Shown in pieces: positions 46,237-64,000 of a stretch of DNA of 64,000 nt. The translations under genes and the position numbers were made by a program. The stretch's first letter is position 1. Every line of letters starts with the position of its first letter. Source of the stretch: Tetradesmus obliquus (lineage: Eukaryota > Chlorophyta > Chlorophyceae > Sphaeropleales > Scenedesmaceae); contig CP126191.1 of NCBI GenBank assembly GCA_030272155.1, forward strand, positions 1,014,501-1,078,500, given 5' to 3'. The notes beneath the pieces were generated by a model that was not told the DNA's origin, did not search any database, and saw only the letters and a list, made by a program, of their open reading frames with translations.

Positions 46237-48627
46237 ATGCCTCCCAGAAAGCGAAAAGCAACAGCAGTGAGCGAGTTGCCCTCCGTTAACGATGCAGTAC
46301 AAGCGGTGCACGTAGACCCCAAAGCGCTAGAGGCCATCCAGCAGCGGCTGAAGCTCATAGATGCAGCAGGTAGGCAGCCAGCTGCTGCTTCCAGTTCACC
46401 TGACCAACCCACACTTGACACACAGTGGTGCACCATACATTGACGCACCACACACTCACACGTCTAGCAATTTCCATGGTTGCTACGATTGCAGTTGAGG
46501 AGCGCTGCGCGGCCATCACAGCTGCTGCTGATGAGGCTGTTGCCAAGCTCCTGCAGGAGCTAAAGTCACGGCTGATAGGACTGCCAAAGAAGGTACGAGC
46601 CAGCAAGTGTTGCCAAGCCAAGCAAAGCAGGAGTCGAGCACTGGCTCAGTCTGGCTGAGGCAAAAGGCGTGGCATGCAGCAATACACATGAGTAGGCATA
46701 GTGGCATGCCCCAACGGTTGGGGCCAAGCAATGCAGCTGAATGCCTTGCATGGTGCACACCTGCACCTTGGCAGTGTCAAGTACAAACTATCTGGCAGAC
46801 ACGCAAGGGTTAAGGCACTTGTAAGGTGTCTGCTCCTGAACGTTACCGCAATTGCTGACAGAAAGTACTGCTGCTTGCAGATCAGGGCAATGCCATACAA
46901 AGAATACTTACAGACAGTTGAGCAGCCGGCACCTCCAGCAGCTGCTGCAGACGCTGCAGCAGCATTTGTGGACAACAAGCTAGCACAGATGCAGCAGCGC
47001 TCTGAGGCCGCAGCAACAGCAGCGCCCACAACGCGCAGCCTGCGCAGCAGGGCGCGCTCAGCAACAGCAGCACCAGAGCCAAAGACTGTGCGCACCACAC
47101 GCACGCGTGCGCCAGTGCCCAAGTTCAACGCTGGGGCTAGCAGCAGCCAAGCAGTGGAACCAGCGCCAGCAGCAGCAGAAGATCCTGCTGCAGCAGAGGC
47201 TGCGCCAGCGCCTGAAGCAGCAGCAGCAGCACCAGAGCAGCCCTCAGCAGCAGCCGTGCCGGAGGCAACACAGGCAGCAGACGCTGCTGCTTGCACCCCT
47301 CCGGCTGCAAACGAGGGCCGCAGCAGCAGGGCGGGCCGCGGCCGCACAGTAACGCTGCTGGAGCCGCCTGCAGAGGAGGACGAGGACAGTGAAGGCGGCA
47401 GGCAGGGTGCAGCAGCAGCAGGGCCAGGTGCTGATGCAGAGGCCAGGCGGGCTGCTGCTGAGATGAGGGCCAAGGAGAAGGTTGATGCCAGGCTGGCAGC
47501 GATAGGCCTGGCTGCCAGCACTGCAGTGACGGGCGGCGGCAGGACAGCAATGCGTGCAGCGCAACCTGGGGAGGCATGCTTCTCAAAGAACGGTAAGCAG
47601 CTGTCGCATTCTGAGCACTGATCTGCAACACTGCTGTGTACCTGTAAGAACTGCAAAGAAATGCGATATCTTGGTGCGTTGCAGCTGCATGGTCGTTTGG
47701 CTAACAGCATAACAAGCAGCGGCATGGGAAGTCGAGCATCGGCTGCAGATTTGTTCTGGCGCTGCATTGCAAACACGCAGTATCACGGGTCTTCAGCACC
47801 TTGAGGCCTGGATTGAGTGCCTGAGGCGAAGACCCAGCATGCTGCTGCTGCTGCTGCTGCGAGTTGCATGATGCAGCTGCAGCACATCCACGCTGATGTA
47901 CCACTAACTCCACCTGCTCATGCGCAACATCATGCCTGTCCTGCAGGCTCTCCACTGTCAATCCACCCCAACATCACTCGCGCCAGGGGCAGGACTGGCG
48001 CTGCCCGGGGCTGGGCGCTGATGACGCCTGCATTGGCAGCAGCAGCAGGCGAGGCAGCAGGGCCTGGCGGCGCCATGCTGGGCTGCTTCACCCTGGTGAA
48101 GAAAGGAGGGGCAGCTACAGGTGCAGCTGCAGCGACAGGCAGGGCAGGCAGGAGCAGGGCAGCGACTGGGGCAGGCAGGGGAGCTGGTGCAGCAGCGGCG
48201 CAGGGTGCGGCGGCTGCAGAGGCAGCAGCAGAGGATACTGCCATGGTCATTACAACTGAGGGTGAGCTGTTGCACCGCACGCTTGCGGTTTGCTGCAAAC
48301 GGACTTGCAGGCCCCTGGCTGCGTGATGAGTGCGATTACATTTTTCATAGAGCCAACTGTCAGGCCATCACATTTCTACAAGTCGCACCTCAACAACCTC
48401 AGTGTTACCTTCTAGGAGCGCACTGGGATGCGACCTGCTCAATTGCATTTTCACTGCCATCTGCCCTCCCGCCGGCTGCTGCTGCTGCTGCTGCTGCAGA
48501 CGGCGCATCCTTTGCAGTGGATGCTGCGGGCGGGCTGGAGGCAGTTCCTGCAAGCCACAGGCCAGAGGTGGAGGCGAAGCTGAGGGCCATCCAGCAGTTT
48601 GCAGCAACTGCGCTGAGGGCGGCATAG
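46237..48627 (+). CDS. Borealin-like chromosomal passenger subunit
   Basis: Borealin ties INCENP and survivin into the chromosomal passenger complex with Aurora kinase at mitotic centromeres. Five exons join in phase: 46237-46369, 46495-46592, 46881-47592, 47947-48261 and 48500-48627 (TAG), for 461 residues. The N-terminus is basic (MPPRKRKATAV), then a helical segment ending ELKSRLIGLPKK-IRAMPYKEYLQ, which resembles the borealin N-terminal helix ending in LPKxVRxM. A long A/P/E-rich linker carries basic patches (RSLRSRARS, RTTRTRAPVPKF). The C-terminal domain reads SIHPNITRARGRTG, MVITTEDGASFAVDA and LEAVPASHRPEVEAKLRAIQQF, compatible with a borealin-type end. The gene model is strong; the family assignment rests on short motifs and is moderate. 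No edge copies in its introns. Confidence 0.6.
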
Positions 48628-48795
48628 CAGCAGCAGCAGCAGCCTGGAGCCCAGCAGCAGTTGCGGGAGGCCGGTGCTACCGCAGGCTGAGCACGGTGGT
48701 GTGCTGCAGCGATGCAATGTCTAGCAACTGCAGTGTACATGGGTGGGATCGCTTCTGCAGCACCTGCTTTCTCAGCATAAGAATTAATGCTCCTA

Positions 48796-48800
48796 TGTAA
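48796..48800 (+). terminator. Candidate poly(A) signal of the borealin-like gene
   Basis: TGTAA about 170 bp after the stop codon. Confidence 0.4.
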
Positions 48801-48809
48801 CCTTCCCGG

Positions 48810-49397
48810 GACCTGACGTGACAACTGCTTTACCAGAATGGCGCGGCAGTTACTCAAGATGGCCAGTGCGGGTCGTTGTGACCACGTCCGAAAGCACACT
48901 CACCGCTTTGGAGACTGTTGAATGCGTTCGCAAGGTCCGTTCTTTGAAGCCAAGGTTGCGGTGTGAATGGGAGAACGCAGTGGCTTCCTGCAACTGCATA
49001 GACTTTGTTACTGCCGATTCCAGTTCCCAAAGCACGAAAAGTTAGCAGGTAGGACGATTGAGCTGGCGTTAGCAAGTAAAGGTGGGGCTGCAGACCGAGG
49101 TGCCTCAGGCCGAGTCCCGCAAGTCAGACGAGCTGCAGGATCAAGCCCTGCAACATTTCCTTCCTCTCTTAGTTCATTCAAGCGCTTGTTATGTGCTAGA
49201 CGATCCTTACAGTCGCCCTTGCGGTGCTGCTGCTGCGTTTGGTGCTGCTGCCCCTGCTTGCAGTCGTCCTGATGCAACACCAGTTGCGTTCATAACTGGC
49301 AAGCATACAGGGCACCAGCTCAACAGCATCGTAGCCTGGCCGACCAAATAGCAGCACAACACAGTTCACAGCTGCAGCACGTGTGTAACAGCACTGC
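48810..49397. other. Spacer before the kinase gene
   Basis: No gene recognised; presumed promoter and 5' UTR of the kinase. Confidence 0.35.
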
Positions 49398-55273
<5,876 letters not shown>

Positions 55274-55603
55274 ATGTTGGCTGGATCAAGCAACACTCGT
55301 TGCTGATGACCATATACACTGGCGTGGACTGCAAGTTGACAACGGCTGCTCTACGGCCTATATTGACCCTTTACAGGCGCTGAGCCTGCAGCCCACACCA
55401 GTGTGTTGCTTGCTGCTGATAGTTGTGCTGGGTTTGCGCCTTCATGTTGTTGGTGGCTGTACTAAGGTTCTGGTGCTGCAGTACAGTGTTGGGAGTGTAC
55501 GTCGCAGTTCCTGGGGCTCGTGTTTACACAATGCCCCTCACACCTCAGACACGGGGTCGTGTCGCACTGAACCAGGCACGTATGTGTAGTACAAGAGCAT
55601 TGT

Positions 55604-55608
55604 TGTAA
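55604..55608 (+). terminator. Candidate poly(A) signal of the kinase gene
   Basis: TGTAA about 330 bp after the stop. Confidence 0.35.
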
Positions 55609-55619
55609 AGCCACTGGCT

Positions 55620-58552
55620 CTGTGGCCGCCGCTGGAACAGCTTCCTCATCAGCCACAGCTCAAGTTGGTTTTGCAGTATTGCTGGTTGATGGTCAAAAGC
55701 CTGGAAGGAGGCAGGGCTGTGTGCCCAAGTTCACGTGGCGCTGCACCTGAGCTACCGGCTGACACAGTAAGCCGTGCTGATGGCGTGTACAGTTAGCCAT
55801 TATGCTAGTTATGGTCCTGGGTTCAGCAGTGCAAGGTGAGCAGTATCACAAGGCTTTGGCTGACTGACTGGCTCTGTGGCCGATCCTTACAGAGCCTCAG
55901 GGTTTTGATGGCATTTTTGTGGGATACAACTTTGCTTGCATGATTTTTGTGTGGTGTTTTTCTTTACGTTGTGTCGCACACGTGTGTTTAGAAGCCTGAT
56001 AAGAGGCTTGGCAGCCCACTTGAAGCCGGGCAGGCATCCTGTTGGAACTCAATGCTGCACTGCAGCCCTGGCTAGGTTGCGGCTTGCATGTATGCACACA
56101 GTACACACATAGCGTCAGTTTGAAGCAGCGTGTTGTTGGGAGGTTGGCAGGTGGAGGTGTGTGTGAGTGGCCTTCCACTCGCATGGTTGTTGTCCCTGTG
56201 ATGCTGAACAGATCTGTAGATATATCTAGATTTCTCTAAATATCTGGATACGTGGTCAAGTTGCTTCAGTTGCTGATAGTGAGATTGCAGTTTGCATGCA
56301 AGAAATGTTGCTTAGTGGGTGCTTGCTGTCACAGCAGCGGCTGGCCATCCGGTTGGGTGTGTGTAAAGAGTTGCAGAAGCACACCTTGTGTCGCGAGATC
56401 TCGCAACGTATCTTGATACAGATGCTAATGTCAGACATTGCACTGTATGCAGCTGCACCTCATGCATTGCAGAGTCGAGAATGACGTAAAACCCTGTACC
56501 GTCTCAAACCTACATCCATTTGCAACACAGACGCGTTTTTGGCTCACGGCGAGTCGCAGACACGCGTGTCTGCATGCGCACTACTGCTGTCTCGAGCATC
56601 TCATGAGCTGTCCGCCTTCTCCATCTCCCACTATGAAACATTGGTCGCTTTTAATATGTACTTTCAAGGGTTTTGGGGAGTTTGGTTGTGAATCCTGAGC
56701 GTGATCAGCTTGACATCACATGCCCCAGTGGATGCCGCCTAGCTAGGTCGCCCACCGCCGCCCACCACCGCCCACCAGCACAAACCATGACGGGTAACGC
56801 TTACATATAGTATTACCCGTCACAGCACCGAGCAGTCGTATTCAATCGGTAACTTTGTGATTTGGTTTCTGTGTCGGAGTTCGTATTGTGTTGTCAGACA
56901 GGTTGGCAACTGAAAGATCGCAGCTATAAAGAAGCCACTGCTTCAAAACGGCGGGGTTCTAACCAACGCTTCCTCAGGGAGCGATCGGGCCCTGATAGGC
57001 TTACGCCTACTGGTCGAACTCGCTCCCGGTACTTTCGTGGTGACTCGCCCGCCTATGCTCAGGGTGCAACAGTATTGCAGATGAACCCTGAAATGTATAT
57101 TTGCAAACTGGTGGGGCGCCTTGGTGTGTCATGGTGCTTGATTTTTCAGCTCTGTGTGTCGCACTGCGTGCTTCTGTGCTTGTCAGCCATGAGGATTGCA
57201 GAAGCAGTAGCACCTAAGTTTGCATGTCACATGCAGTGTCTCCTGTCGGTCCTACGTGCTCTTGCTTGCTGCAGTCTGGTGTGTACAGCAGTGCCTTGGT
57301 GCAATCATGCCAAACACCCATGGTAAGCAGCACCATTGTGCATCTCGCTTGCTGTTTGGACCATGCCTGCCTTCCCTTGTGCGTTTTGTGCCCTGTACTT
57401 TGAGCACCCTGCTGCTTTTCATGCTGCACTTCGCACATGCTGCACTGCATGTACTTGTTGGTTTATGGGGAGGTAGGGGCTGCAAGATGCCTCTGGAATT
57501 TTACTTTGGTTGCATCTTGTGGCTTGCTATCGGGTTCTCATGATATGTGAGCTGAAAGAGGGGCAAGTGACTCACTCTCGGGTGATGGCTTGCCCACCCC
57601 TGTAACATACCTCTCTCTCGCCCTGCTGCTGCCCCTGTACAATCCGCCCAAGCTTCTTGCACCCTGCTGTCGTCACACCACGATGCCCTGAGTAATTCGA
57701 CTGTGACAACAATGTTGCGGACGTGTTACTATTGCTCAATGTTGCGACACAGTATGTGCAAAACTGCCTACCCATGCATACTGGCCTGACAGCTGGCAGA
57801 CCAAATGAAGAAGAAGAGGGGTTACACGGTGTGCACAGGCAACTACGTTGCAACGAACACCCGAAAATCTGGAACGTCGCAGATGACTCAGCAAAACAGG
57901 CTGTCACAAATCCGCTCAACGGTGAAGCAGCATGCCGTTGGTGCAACTTGATGCCACTTGCATCTGCAAGTGCCAAAAACAGAGGTCAACACGCTCGACT
58001 TCATTAAGGCAGGTGCGGGCACACATTCATATGCATGCCTCGACCTGCAGAGGTCATGCCTGTTGGTACAGCCCAAGCTGTTGATACAAGAACAAATGGC
58101 TGATGCCATACCTGTATGGCAGCATAGCCTTTTCAACAATCACATCACAAAGTAAGCAGACTGAAGATGGGCTGATGTACAATGGCCACATAATGTGCAG
58201 GCCTGACTCCTCACTTGGTGTCCAGGCCCACATATGTCTGGCGCCCCCCCCCCCCCTATCTCTCTCGTACGTGCCACCTACAGCCCTGCTTGTTGCGCCA
58301 CTGCATTATGCGTTCATTTGGCGCAGCGGCAGGCTCTGCCAAACACTTGCCTGCGGCTGATGCCCAGATGGCAGTTGATCAGGACACCCGCAACTCCTGC
58401 TGCTGGCAAGCGAGCTGCAGCGCAGCACGCGGCAACAGGCCACCGTGCTGCTGGTGCTGTTGCGCGCCCCCTGCTGACAAGCCTCATGTGCAGTGCACAA
58501 TCAGTGGCTGCTGAAAGTTACCACTGTAATGTGCCTGTTGTTGCTGAGCAGC
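55620..58552. other. Long convergent spacer
   Basis: No gene, RNA or mobile element recognised. Open frames such as 56862-57326 and 57572-57976 show no motif. A pure C run lies near 58243-58255. Confidence 0.4.
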
Positions 58553-58620
58553 TCACACGTCGTGCTGGCTAATCACCTCCAGGTTCTCAACTCTGGCTGG
58601 CTGTGAGGTTGTCCAGTGAC
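58553..58620 (-). repeat. Decayed copy of the TMCO4-like terminal exon
   Basis: It repeats the end of the last exon including the stop region, shifted by 118 bp; part of the acceptor side (GTTGAGAAC) is also still recognisable. Confidence 0.8.
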
Positions 58621-58670
58621 TGTGAGGTAGTGCAAGTGCCAGGAACTAATCCAAGCGGCCAATGACGCGC

Positions 58671-61600
58671 TCACACGTCATGCAGGTTGATCACCTCCAG
58701 GATCTCCGCCATAGCGGTGAGGTAATCCGAGTGGCCGTTGACAAGGCGGGACAGGTTCACGTTCTCAACCTGCACGTGTGGCGCATAGATACAAGGAAAG
58801 TGGAGGGCAGCTCAGGCTGCTGTTGACAGCTGCATGGCTGCTGCATGCATGTTGAACGCTGGTGGGATGCAGCATCTGGATGTTGGGGACCTCAGTAAAC
58901 AAAATCTATGCGCCTGCCTAGCCAGAGAAACAGCAGCACAGTGCATTGCGCGACTGCATTGAGCACAGATGAAACAATGCAGCCGTGCAGGCTCCTACCA
59001 ACCCATGCTGTGATAATCTGGCAGCAGCCATGGTACATCCGCCTACTCCTAATCGACGCAACGGTTGATGAATGACTGCTGCTGCTGCTGCTGCTGCTGC
59101 AATAATTCAATAACTCATGCACACTCACCCCTGGCACGTCCACCTTCCAGATGCCAGCTGCCTGCAGCCAGATGCTGCTGCTGCTGCGCTCATAAGAACA
59201 TGCCAGGCAATTACACCGGCAGGCAGCACGCGGCGAAAGGCACAGCAGTATGTCATCAGTGGGGTACAGAGCATGCTTGCATGACGCTTAGCGCTGGACG
59301 GCATCAATAATGTGCCGCAACTGTAAGCAGCATGCCGCGACAGCTGCCTGCACCACTACGACAGCCAGCGGGAGTGCCTGCCCTGCCCCGAATGCAGCTG
59401 CAGTTTTTTTTTTATGCACTGCAGCGGCGCAAACTGAACAGCTGCTGACCTGTGCACGTGGAACAGCAGGCCCAGAATCCACACCACCATATGTGTGCGG
59501 GCAGCAGCAGCAGCACATATGCCTCACATCACTCACCTGTGCACGCGGTACAGCAGGCCCAGGGTCCAGTCATTCACGCTGTAGCCGTTGATGAGCCGCC
59601 CTGACACCACGGAGCGCGCGGCGCACCACCTGTCAGGCCTGCAGCACCGACCCACATTGCAGAGTGAGATCAGTTGATGACAGGAGACATTGAAGTGTTT
59701 GCAGATGCTGTGACTAGGTAGGGAGGCACAGGCGGGCTGGAAGCTGTCAGTTCTGATGTATTGCATGCTGCGTATGCAGCAATTGCTGCGATGTGTTGTC
59801 AACGCCTTTTTGCCTGCAGAGGCACCTTTCAGCAGCGTGCTGTTCACTCAAAAGCATGTGTTCTGTCCTGCATGAAGAAAGCACCCACCTGCAGCTGAGC
59901 GGTGCCCCCAGCAGGATGACGTTCTCCACGCAGCCATGCGCCCCCAGCCGTGACAGCTCTAGTAGGGTGTGGAAGATGAGCCGGGCACCCATGGAGCAAC
60001 CGATGAGCGTGACTGGCCGGCCGCCATGGCAGCCCTGCAGACAACACCAAACAAGGCGCCGCTGGTCAGCCATGCAACGTGTGGTATGCAGCAGCAGCAG
60101 GGTTGAGAGCAACCATACCTGCTCGATGTGATGCTGGAACTACTGGACTTCTTCATGATGGCGCTCTTACAAAATTGCCACAGCTGCCATGATGTTATAA
60201 TATGTGGAAAACAACTCGACGCGCACCTGCGCCAGCTGCATCACCAGCAACTTGCCAGCCGCCTGTGCGCGGCGCAGCACCACCAGCCACTTGCTTGATC
60301 ATACACAATGCCTAGAGATTGCACTTCACTCATGTTGCGTGCAGACATCATTCAGAATGTCATGTGGAGCCACGCGCACCTGCGCCAGCTGCATTGCCAG
60401 CATCTTGCCGGCCGCCTGTGCGCGGCGCAGCGCCACCAGCCACTTGCTGCCAAAGGCCACCTTCATGGCCGTGGTCAGCGTCATGGGCAGCGCCAGCGCG
60501 CCCACGAGGCCGGTGTACAAAAAGGCCTGGATGGTGCGCTGCAGATCAGAAGGTGACAGCAACAGAAGCATAACGATGCGAGACAGGGTGGTCAGCGTCA
60601 TGGGCAGCGCCAGCGCGCCAACCAGCCCCGTGTACAGGAAGGCCTGGATGGTGCGCTGGGCGGGCAAAAAGAGAGGGAAAGTACCCAGCAGCAGGAGAAA
60701 CTTGGAGGAACACAGAAGAACCAGGAGCACCGAGGAGGGACTGCAACAGGATGCTTGATAAGTAAATACCATACCCATGCATAGCCACGGTGCAGCGCCC
60801 TAGGAAGACACACATGTACTGCACGCTGTGAGCGGAGCAGCCGAAGCGGTGTTACCTGTGTGACCTGCGTCAGCGCCTGCTGAGCGATGAATGACACCAG
60901 CGCCCCTCCCAGCTCCTGCAGCCAGGCAGGCAGCAGAGATGTTCAGTGTTAGGCGGTGTTGCCTTTTGCGTCTGCCTAGCAACGCATCTGACATGCAATC
61001 CCACAAGATATTGTACCACTCACAGAAGCAAGCCGGCAATGCTGGCACTGCATACATGCAGCTGGAGCCTTCTTTACTTTGCTGAGGGCACTGCCAACAA
61101 ATGCTCAGGGACGAACTGTCTTCCTCTGCCACCATGGCTGTGACAGCCCACCCCTCACCTTCAAGCAGGCTGACTCCCAGACCAGCGCAAACCTGTCACA
61201 GTCCCTGCTAGGCAGGCTCAGCCAGGGCCTCACAAAATCCTCCAAGCTGCTGATGCAGCAGCCATTCACAGCAATGGTCAAAGCCATGCGCATCTCAGCG
61301 CTGTGTTTGGGGTTGACCGGCGTGGGCAGCAGCGGCACGTGCACAGGTGGCTGCGGCGGCGCGGCAGCAGCTTTGGGCTTGAAGAGGCCGGTGACGCCCT
61401 TGCTGCGTGGACTGCCAGCAGCAGCAGCAGCAGCAGGCGAGCTGGGTGTTGCTGCAGAGCTGGCAGCGGCAGCAGCAGTAGCTGGAGCTTCAGCCGCCTG
61501 TTTGTCGCTGCCGACTGCTGGCGCTGCATCTTGGGCCTTGCCCTGCTGCTGCTGCTCATCATCTTCACTACCATCATCGCTAAATGCATCTTCCTGCAGC

Positions 61601-61701
61601 CTGATGTAGCGTGTCTGCAACGCTGCTTCCTCCACTTCATCATCATCAGCTGCTGCTGCATCTGGCTTGGCAGGCTGCCTTCCCCAGCCCCACAACCTTG
61701 A

Positions 61702-61737
<36 letters not shown>

Positions 61738-62667
61738 ACGTGAAGGGCTGCTTGGGTTGTTTGCCTTGCTGCTGGACTCTCCCACTGCTGCTGCACTGGC
61801 TGCTACTGCGGCAGCCGCTACTGCCGAAGCTGATGCCTGCTTCTTGCTGCTGCTTCCGGTGGTGGCGCCAGCAGCGCTGCTGTCCTGCTGTGAGCTGAAT
61901 AGCCGGTACAGGAAGCTGGACTGCTGCTGAGACTGCTGCTGCTGTACACCTGATTCCTGTTGCGCTGCTGCTGCTGCCCCTGTTGCTGCTGTGTTAGCTG
62001 CCGCCGCTTCCCCGCTAGCAGCCTTAGCAGCGGCCTCTTCCAAAGCAGCTGCAGCAGCAGACGTCTCCTTCTCTTGCTTCGCTGCCGCTGCTGTGTCTGC
62101 CGCCGCTGCCTCCTCTTCCGCTGCTGCTGCTGCTGCCGCATCCCTGTCTGCAAGCGCAGATCCATCTGTGTAGATGCTGGCATTAAGGTCCCAAAACCCA
62201 AACTCCTTCACCTCTCCATACAGCCTCCCTGCAGATCCGCCACCCACAGATGCACCCCAAGCACCAAACAGCCCCGTCACTGCTGCAGTACCCGCAGTGC
62301 TGCCAGCAGCAGCCGCCACAGCTGCTGCTGTCGCTGCACCGCCATGCACAAGCGTCACTGCTGCGCCGAGCCCAGCAGCGATAGCAGGTGCTGCTAGGCC
62401 GCCTGTAACAGCCAGCAATGCACCGCCGCCTACCGCTGCTGCTCCCACCTTCAGGTATGTGAGTGCTCTGCTGCCGCTACTGTACGTGGGTTGAGCGCTA
62501 GGGTCCACACTGAGTGCTTGTGCAGCCCACATTTGCTCAAAGGCCCGCACTTGAGGCCATGGCACGCGCAGCCAGTGTGCCACTCGCTTCACTGCCACAC
62601 GCGCCCGTGCATCGTACCACTGCAGCACTGCAAGGCCTTGCTGTGTGGCCTGCTGCTGCTGGCTGAG

Positions 62668-62701
<34 letters not shown>

Positions 62702-63984
62702 GAGGCTGGTGCACTGGCAGCAGCTGCATTCGCAGCTTCGCTGCTGCTGTTGCTGCTCTGGCTGCGCGCTGATGGCCCAGCTGCTGTCTGATCGTCATCA
62801 CCTGCATTTGCTTCTGGAAACCATGCAGCGGACGGACGCTTCGTCAGGCTGCTGCTGCTGCCGCTGCTGCTGTCAGGCGGAGCTGCTGGCACAGCAGCAC
62901 TGTCTGAGACGCCGCCGCCTGACTGCTGCCGCTGCTGCCGCTGCTTCTGTGCAAGCTCTGCTGCTGCAGCACTCTCTGCCTCCCTGGCTGCTGCCCCGTT
63001 CACTATCGCCTCAATCAGTGGCTCTGAGTTGCTGCTGAGGCAGCCGCCAATCAGCTCGTACACAGCAAGCACTGCTTTGTGGCTGGTGCTGTGCTCGTAG
63101 TGCTCTGCAGGAGTGAAGGTGGCTGCAGGAACAACAGTGCCTTCTGCTGCTGCACGCGGCAGCTGGTCCACAGTCTGCCGCAGCTCATCCAACTCTGCGG
63201 CTGCAGAGCTTGCGCGTGCCAGCGCTGCTGCTGGCCCTGCTGCGGCACCACTTGACTCGTCCAGGTGCTGCTGCTGCTGCTGCTGCTGGCTGGCAGCATC
63301 TGCAGCCGCATCTGCTCCTGTGACTGCTGCTGCAGGCCTGTGTGAGGTCGCCTTTGAGGCCTCTCCAGCTGCTGCCACAGCTGCTGCTGTAACAGAAGCT
63401 GCTGCTGCAGCAACAGCATCAGCTGCAGGCGCGCTGGCTGGGGCTGCTGCTGCAGCCTGTGTTACAGCACCTGCACCATCAAGGTTGCCTGCATCTGCAG
63501 ATTTGGCTTCTACACCTTGCACAGGCGTCGCACCTGCTGTGCTGTCTCCACTGCCACTGACAGCACTGCCAGCCACAACGCTTGCTGCTGCTGCTGCTGC
63601 TGCTGCTTGCGAGCAGCTGCCAGCCGCCTGTTGAGTTGCAGCCCCAGCAACACCAGCAACGGGCGCTGCCGTGCTGCCATCCTCTACATGCTCTTCGCCA
63701 GAGCTTGCAGAGCATCGCCCCTCCTGCTGCTGCGGCTGCTGCTGTGCTGCATCCTCTGCTGGTGCGTTTCCTGCAAGCAGCGAGAAGCGCTGCTGCAGCC
63801 TGGCAGCGTGGCCTGTGGTGAAGGCCAGCTCAGGGTCCAGGAAGGCAGAGTACCTGAGGCCACACAGCAGCAGCAGCAGCAGCACATCACCACGCAGCTT
63901 AGCAACCTGGGCATCAGCTGTGACATGCTGCAACGAGTCCCGATGGGGCAGCATGCGATAGTGTGGTATCGGACGAGCTGCAGC
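58671..63984 (-). CDS. TMCO4/DUF726-like alpha/beta hydrolase, 5' end outside window
   Basis: Exons on the minus strand: 61159 to about 63984 (5' limit uncertain), 60856-60915, 60380-60538, 59889-60034, 59537-59629, 59129-59183 and 58671-58769 (TGA), all in phase. The long first exon is mostly A/S/Q-rich but contains a hydrophobic glycine-rich stretch typical of the family (GGGALLAVTGGLAAPAIAAG, then TAAVTGLFGAWGASVGG) and then MALTIAVNGC and ALVWESACLK. Later exons give AFLYTGLVGALALPMTL, PVTLIGCSMGARLIFHTL (nucleophile serine in GxSxGAR), VENVILLGAP, VVSGRLINGYSVNDWTL and VENVNLSRLVNGHSDY. This is the order in TMCO4-type membrane hydrolases. The first visible ATG (63954) is probably internal, since an acceptor-like CTGCAG lies just upstream. 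Substrate unknown. Confidence 0.85.
59450..59485 (-). repeat. Donor-edge copy of the TMCO4-like exon 59537-59629
   Basis: It repeats the LGLLYRVHR end; the donor is GTCAGC in place of GTGAGT. Spacing is 87 bp. Confidence 0.8.
60227..60296 (-). repeat. Donor-edge copy of the TMCO4-like exon 60380-60538
   Basis: It repeats KWLVVLRRAQAAGKLL and MQLAQ and keeps the GTGCGC donor, 153 bp downstream. Confidence 0.9.
60590..60655 (-). repeat. Acceptor-edge copy of the TMCO4-like exon 60380-60538
   Basis: It repeats RTIQAFLYTGLVGALALPMT after an intact GCCCAG acceptor, 117 bp upstream of the working edge. Confidence 0.95.
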
Positions 63985-64000
63985 TACGCAGCTACGAAGC

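Overview
The window reads as nuclear DNA of a chlorophyte green alga, most likely a chlorophycean of the Scenedesmus/Sphaeropleales type. Four things point that way: a plastid ClpR2-type subunit beside a mitochondrial COX15, GT-AG introns in almost every gene, TGTAA-type poly(A) signals after several stop codons, and very dense CAG/CTG and GCA repeats that give poly-Q, poly-A and poly-S runs. The species call is inference. No bacterial, organellar, CRISPR, rRNA or tRNA feature was recognised.

Layout. 1-2.0 kb: heme A synthase COX15 (minus, cut by the left edge). 3.2-8.8 kb: CLPR2 (plus). 9.5-21.5 kb: a leucine-rich-repeat block with three minus-strand genes that carry in-frame stops (F-box/LRR-like; a secreted C1A-peptidase/LysM-like/LRR chimera; F-box/LRR) and one intact plus-strand F-box/LRR gene. 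22.3-31.8 kb: a very large SERAC1-like hydrolase gene (minus). 32.1-34.8 kb: a GT4-like glycosyltransferase (plus), head to head with it. 36.4-38.1 kb: ALG14 (plus). 39.1-42.0 kb: an unrecognised Q/A/S-rich protein (plus). 44.4-45.2 kb: a truncated LRR paralogue (plus). 46.2-48.6 kb: a borealin-like protein (plus). 49.4-55.3 kb: a Ser/Thr protein kinase (plus). 58.7 kb to the right edge: a TMCO4/DUF726-like hydrolase (minus, 5' end outside). These are ordinary eukaryotic housekeeping genes and do not form a pathway cluster. I resolved exon structures by hand from homology, splice sites and codon phase; most join perfectly in frame.

The striking property is architectural. In COX15, CLPR2, SERAC1-like, the glycosyltransferase, the kinase and the TMCO4-like gene, exon edges are repeated in tandem inside the neighbouring introns. 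Each repeat carries a piece of exon together with its splice site. Acceptor-side edges are copied into the upstream intron and donor-side edges into the downstream intron, often at 108-120 bp spacing, and in several arrays the copies decay with distance from the working exon. I count roughly 45 such copies. ALG14, the borealin-like gene and the 39-42 kb gene show none. I regard this as the main candidate for a previously undescribed process: junction-centred tandem duplication that manufactures decoy splice sites and possibly new introns or cassette exons.
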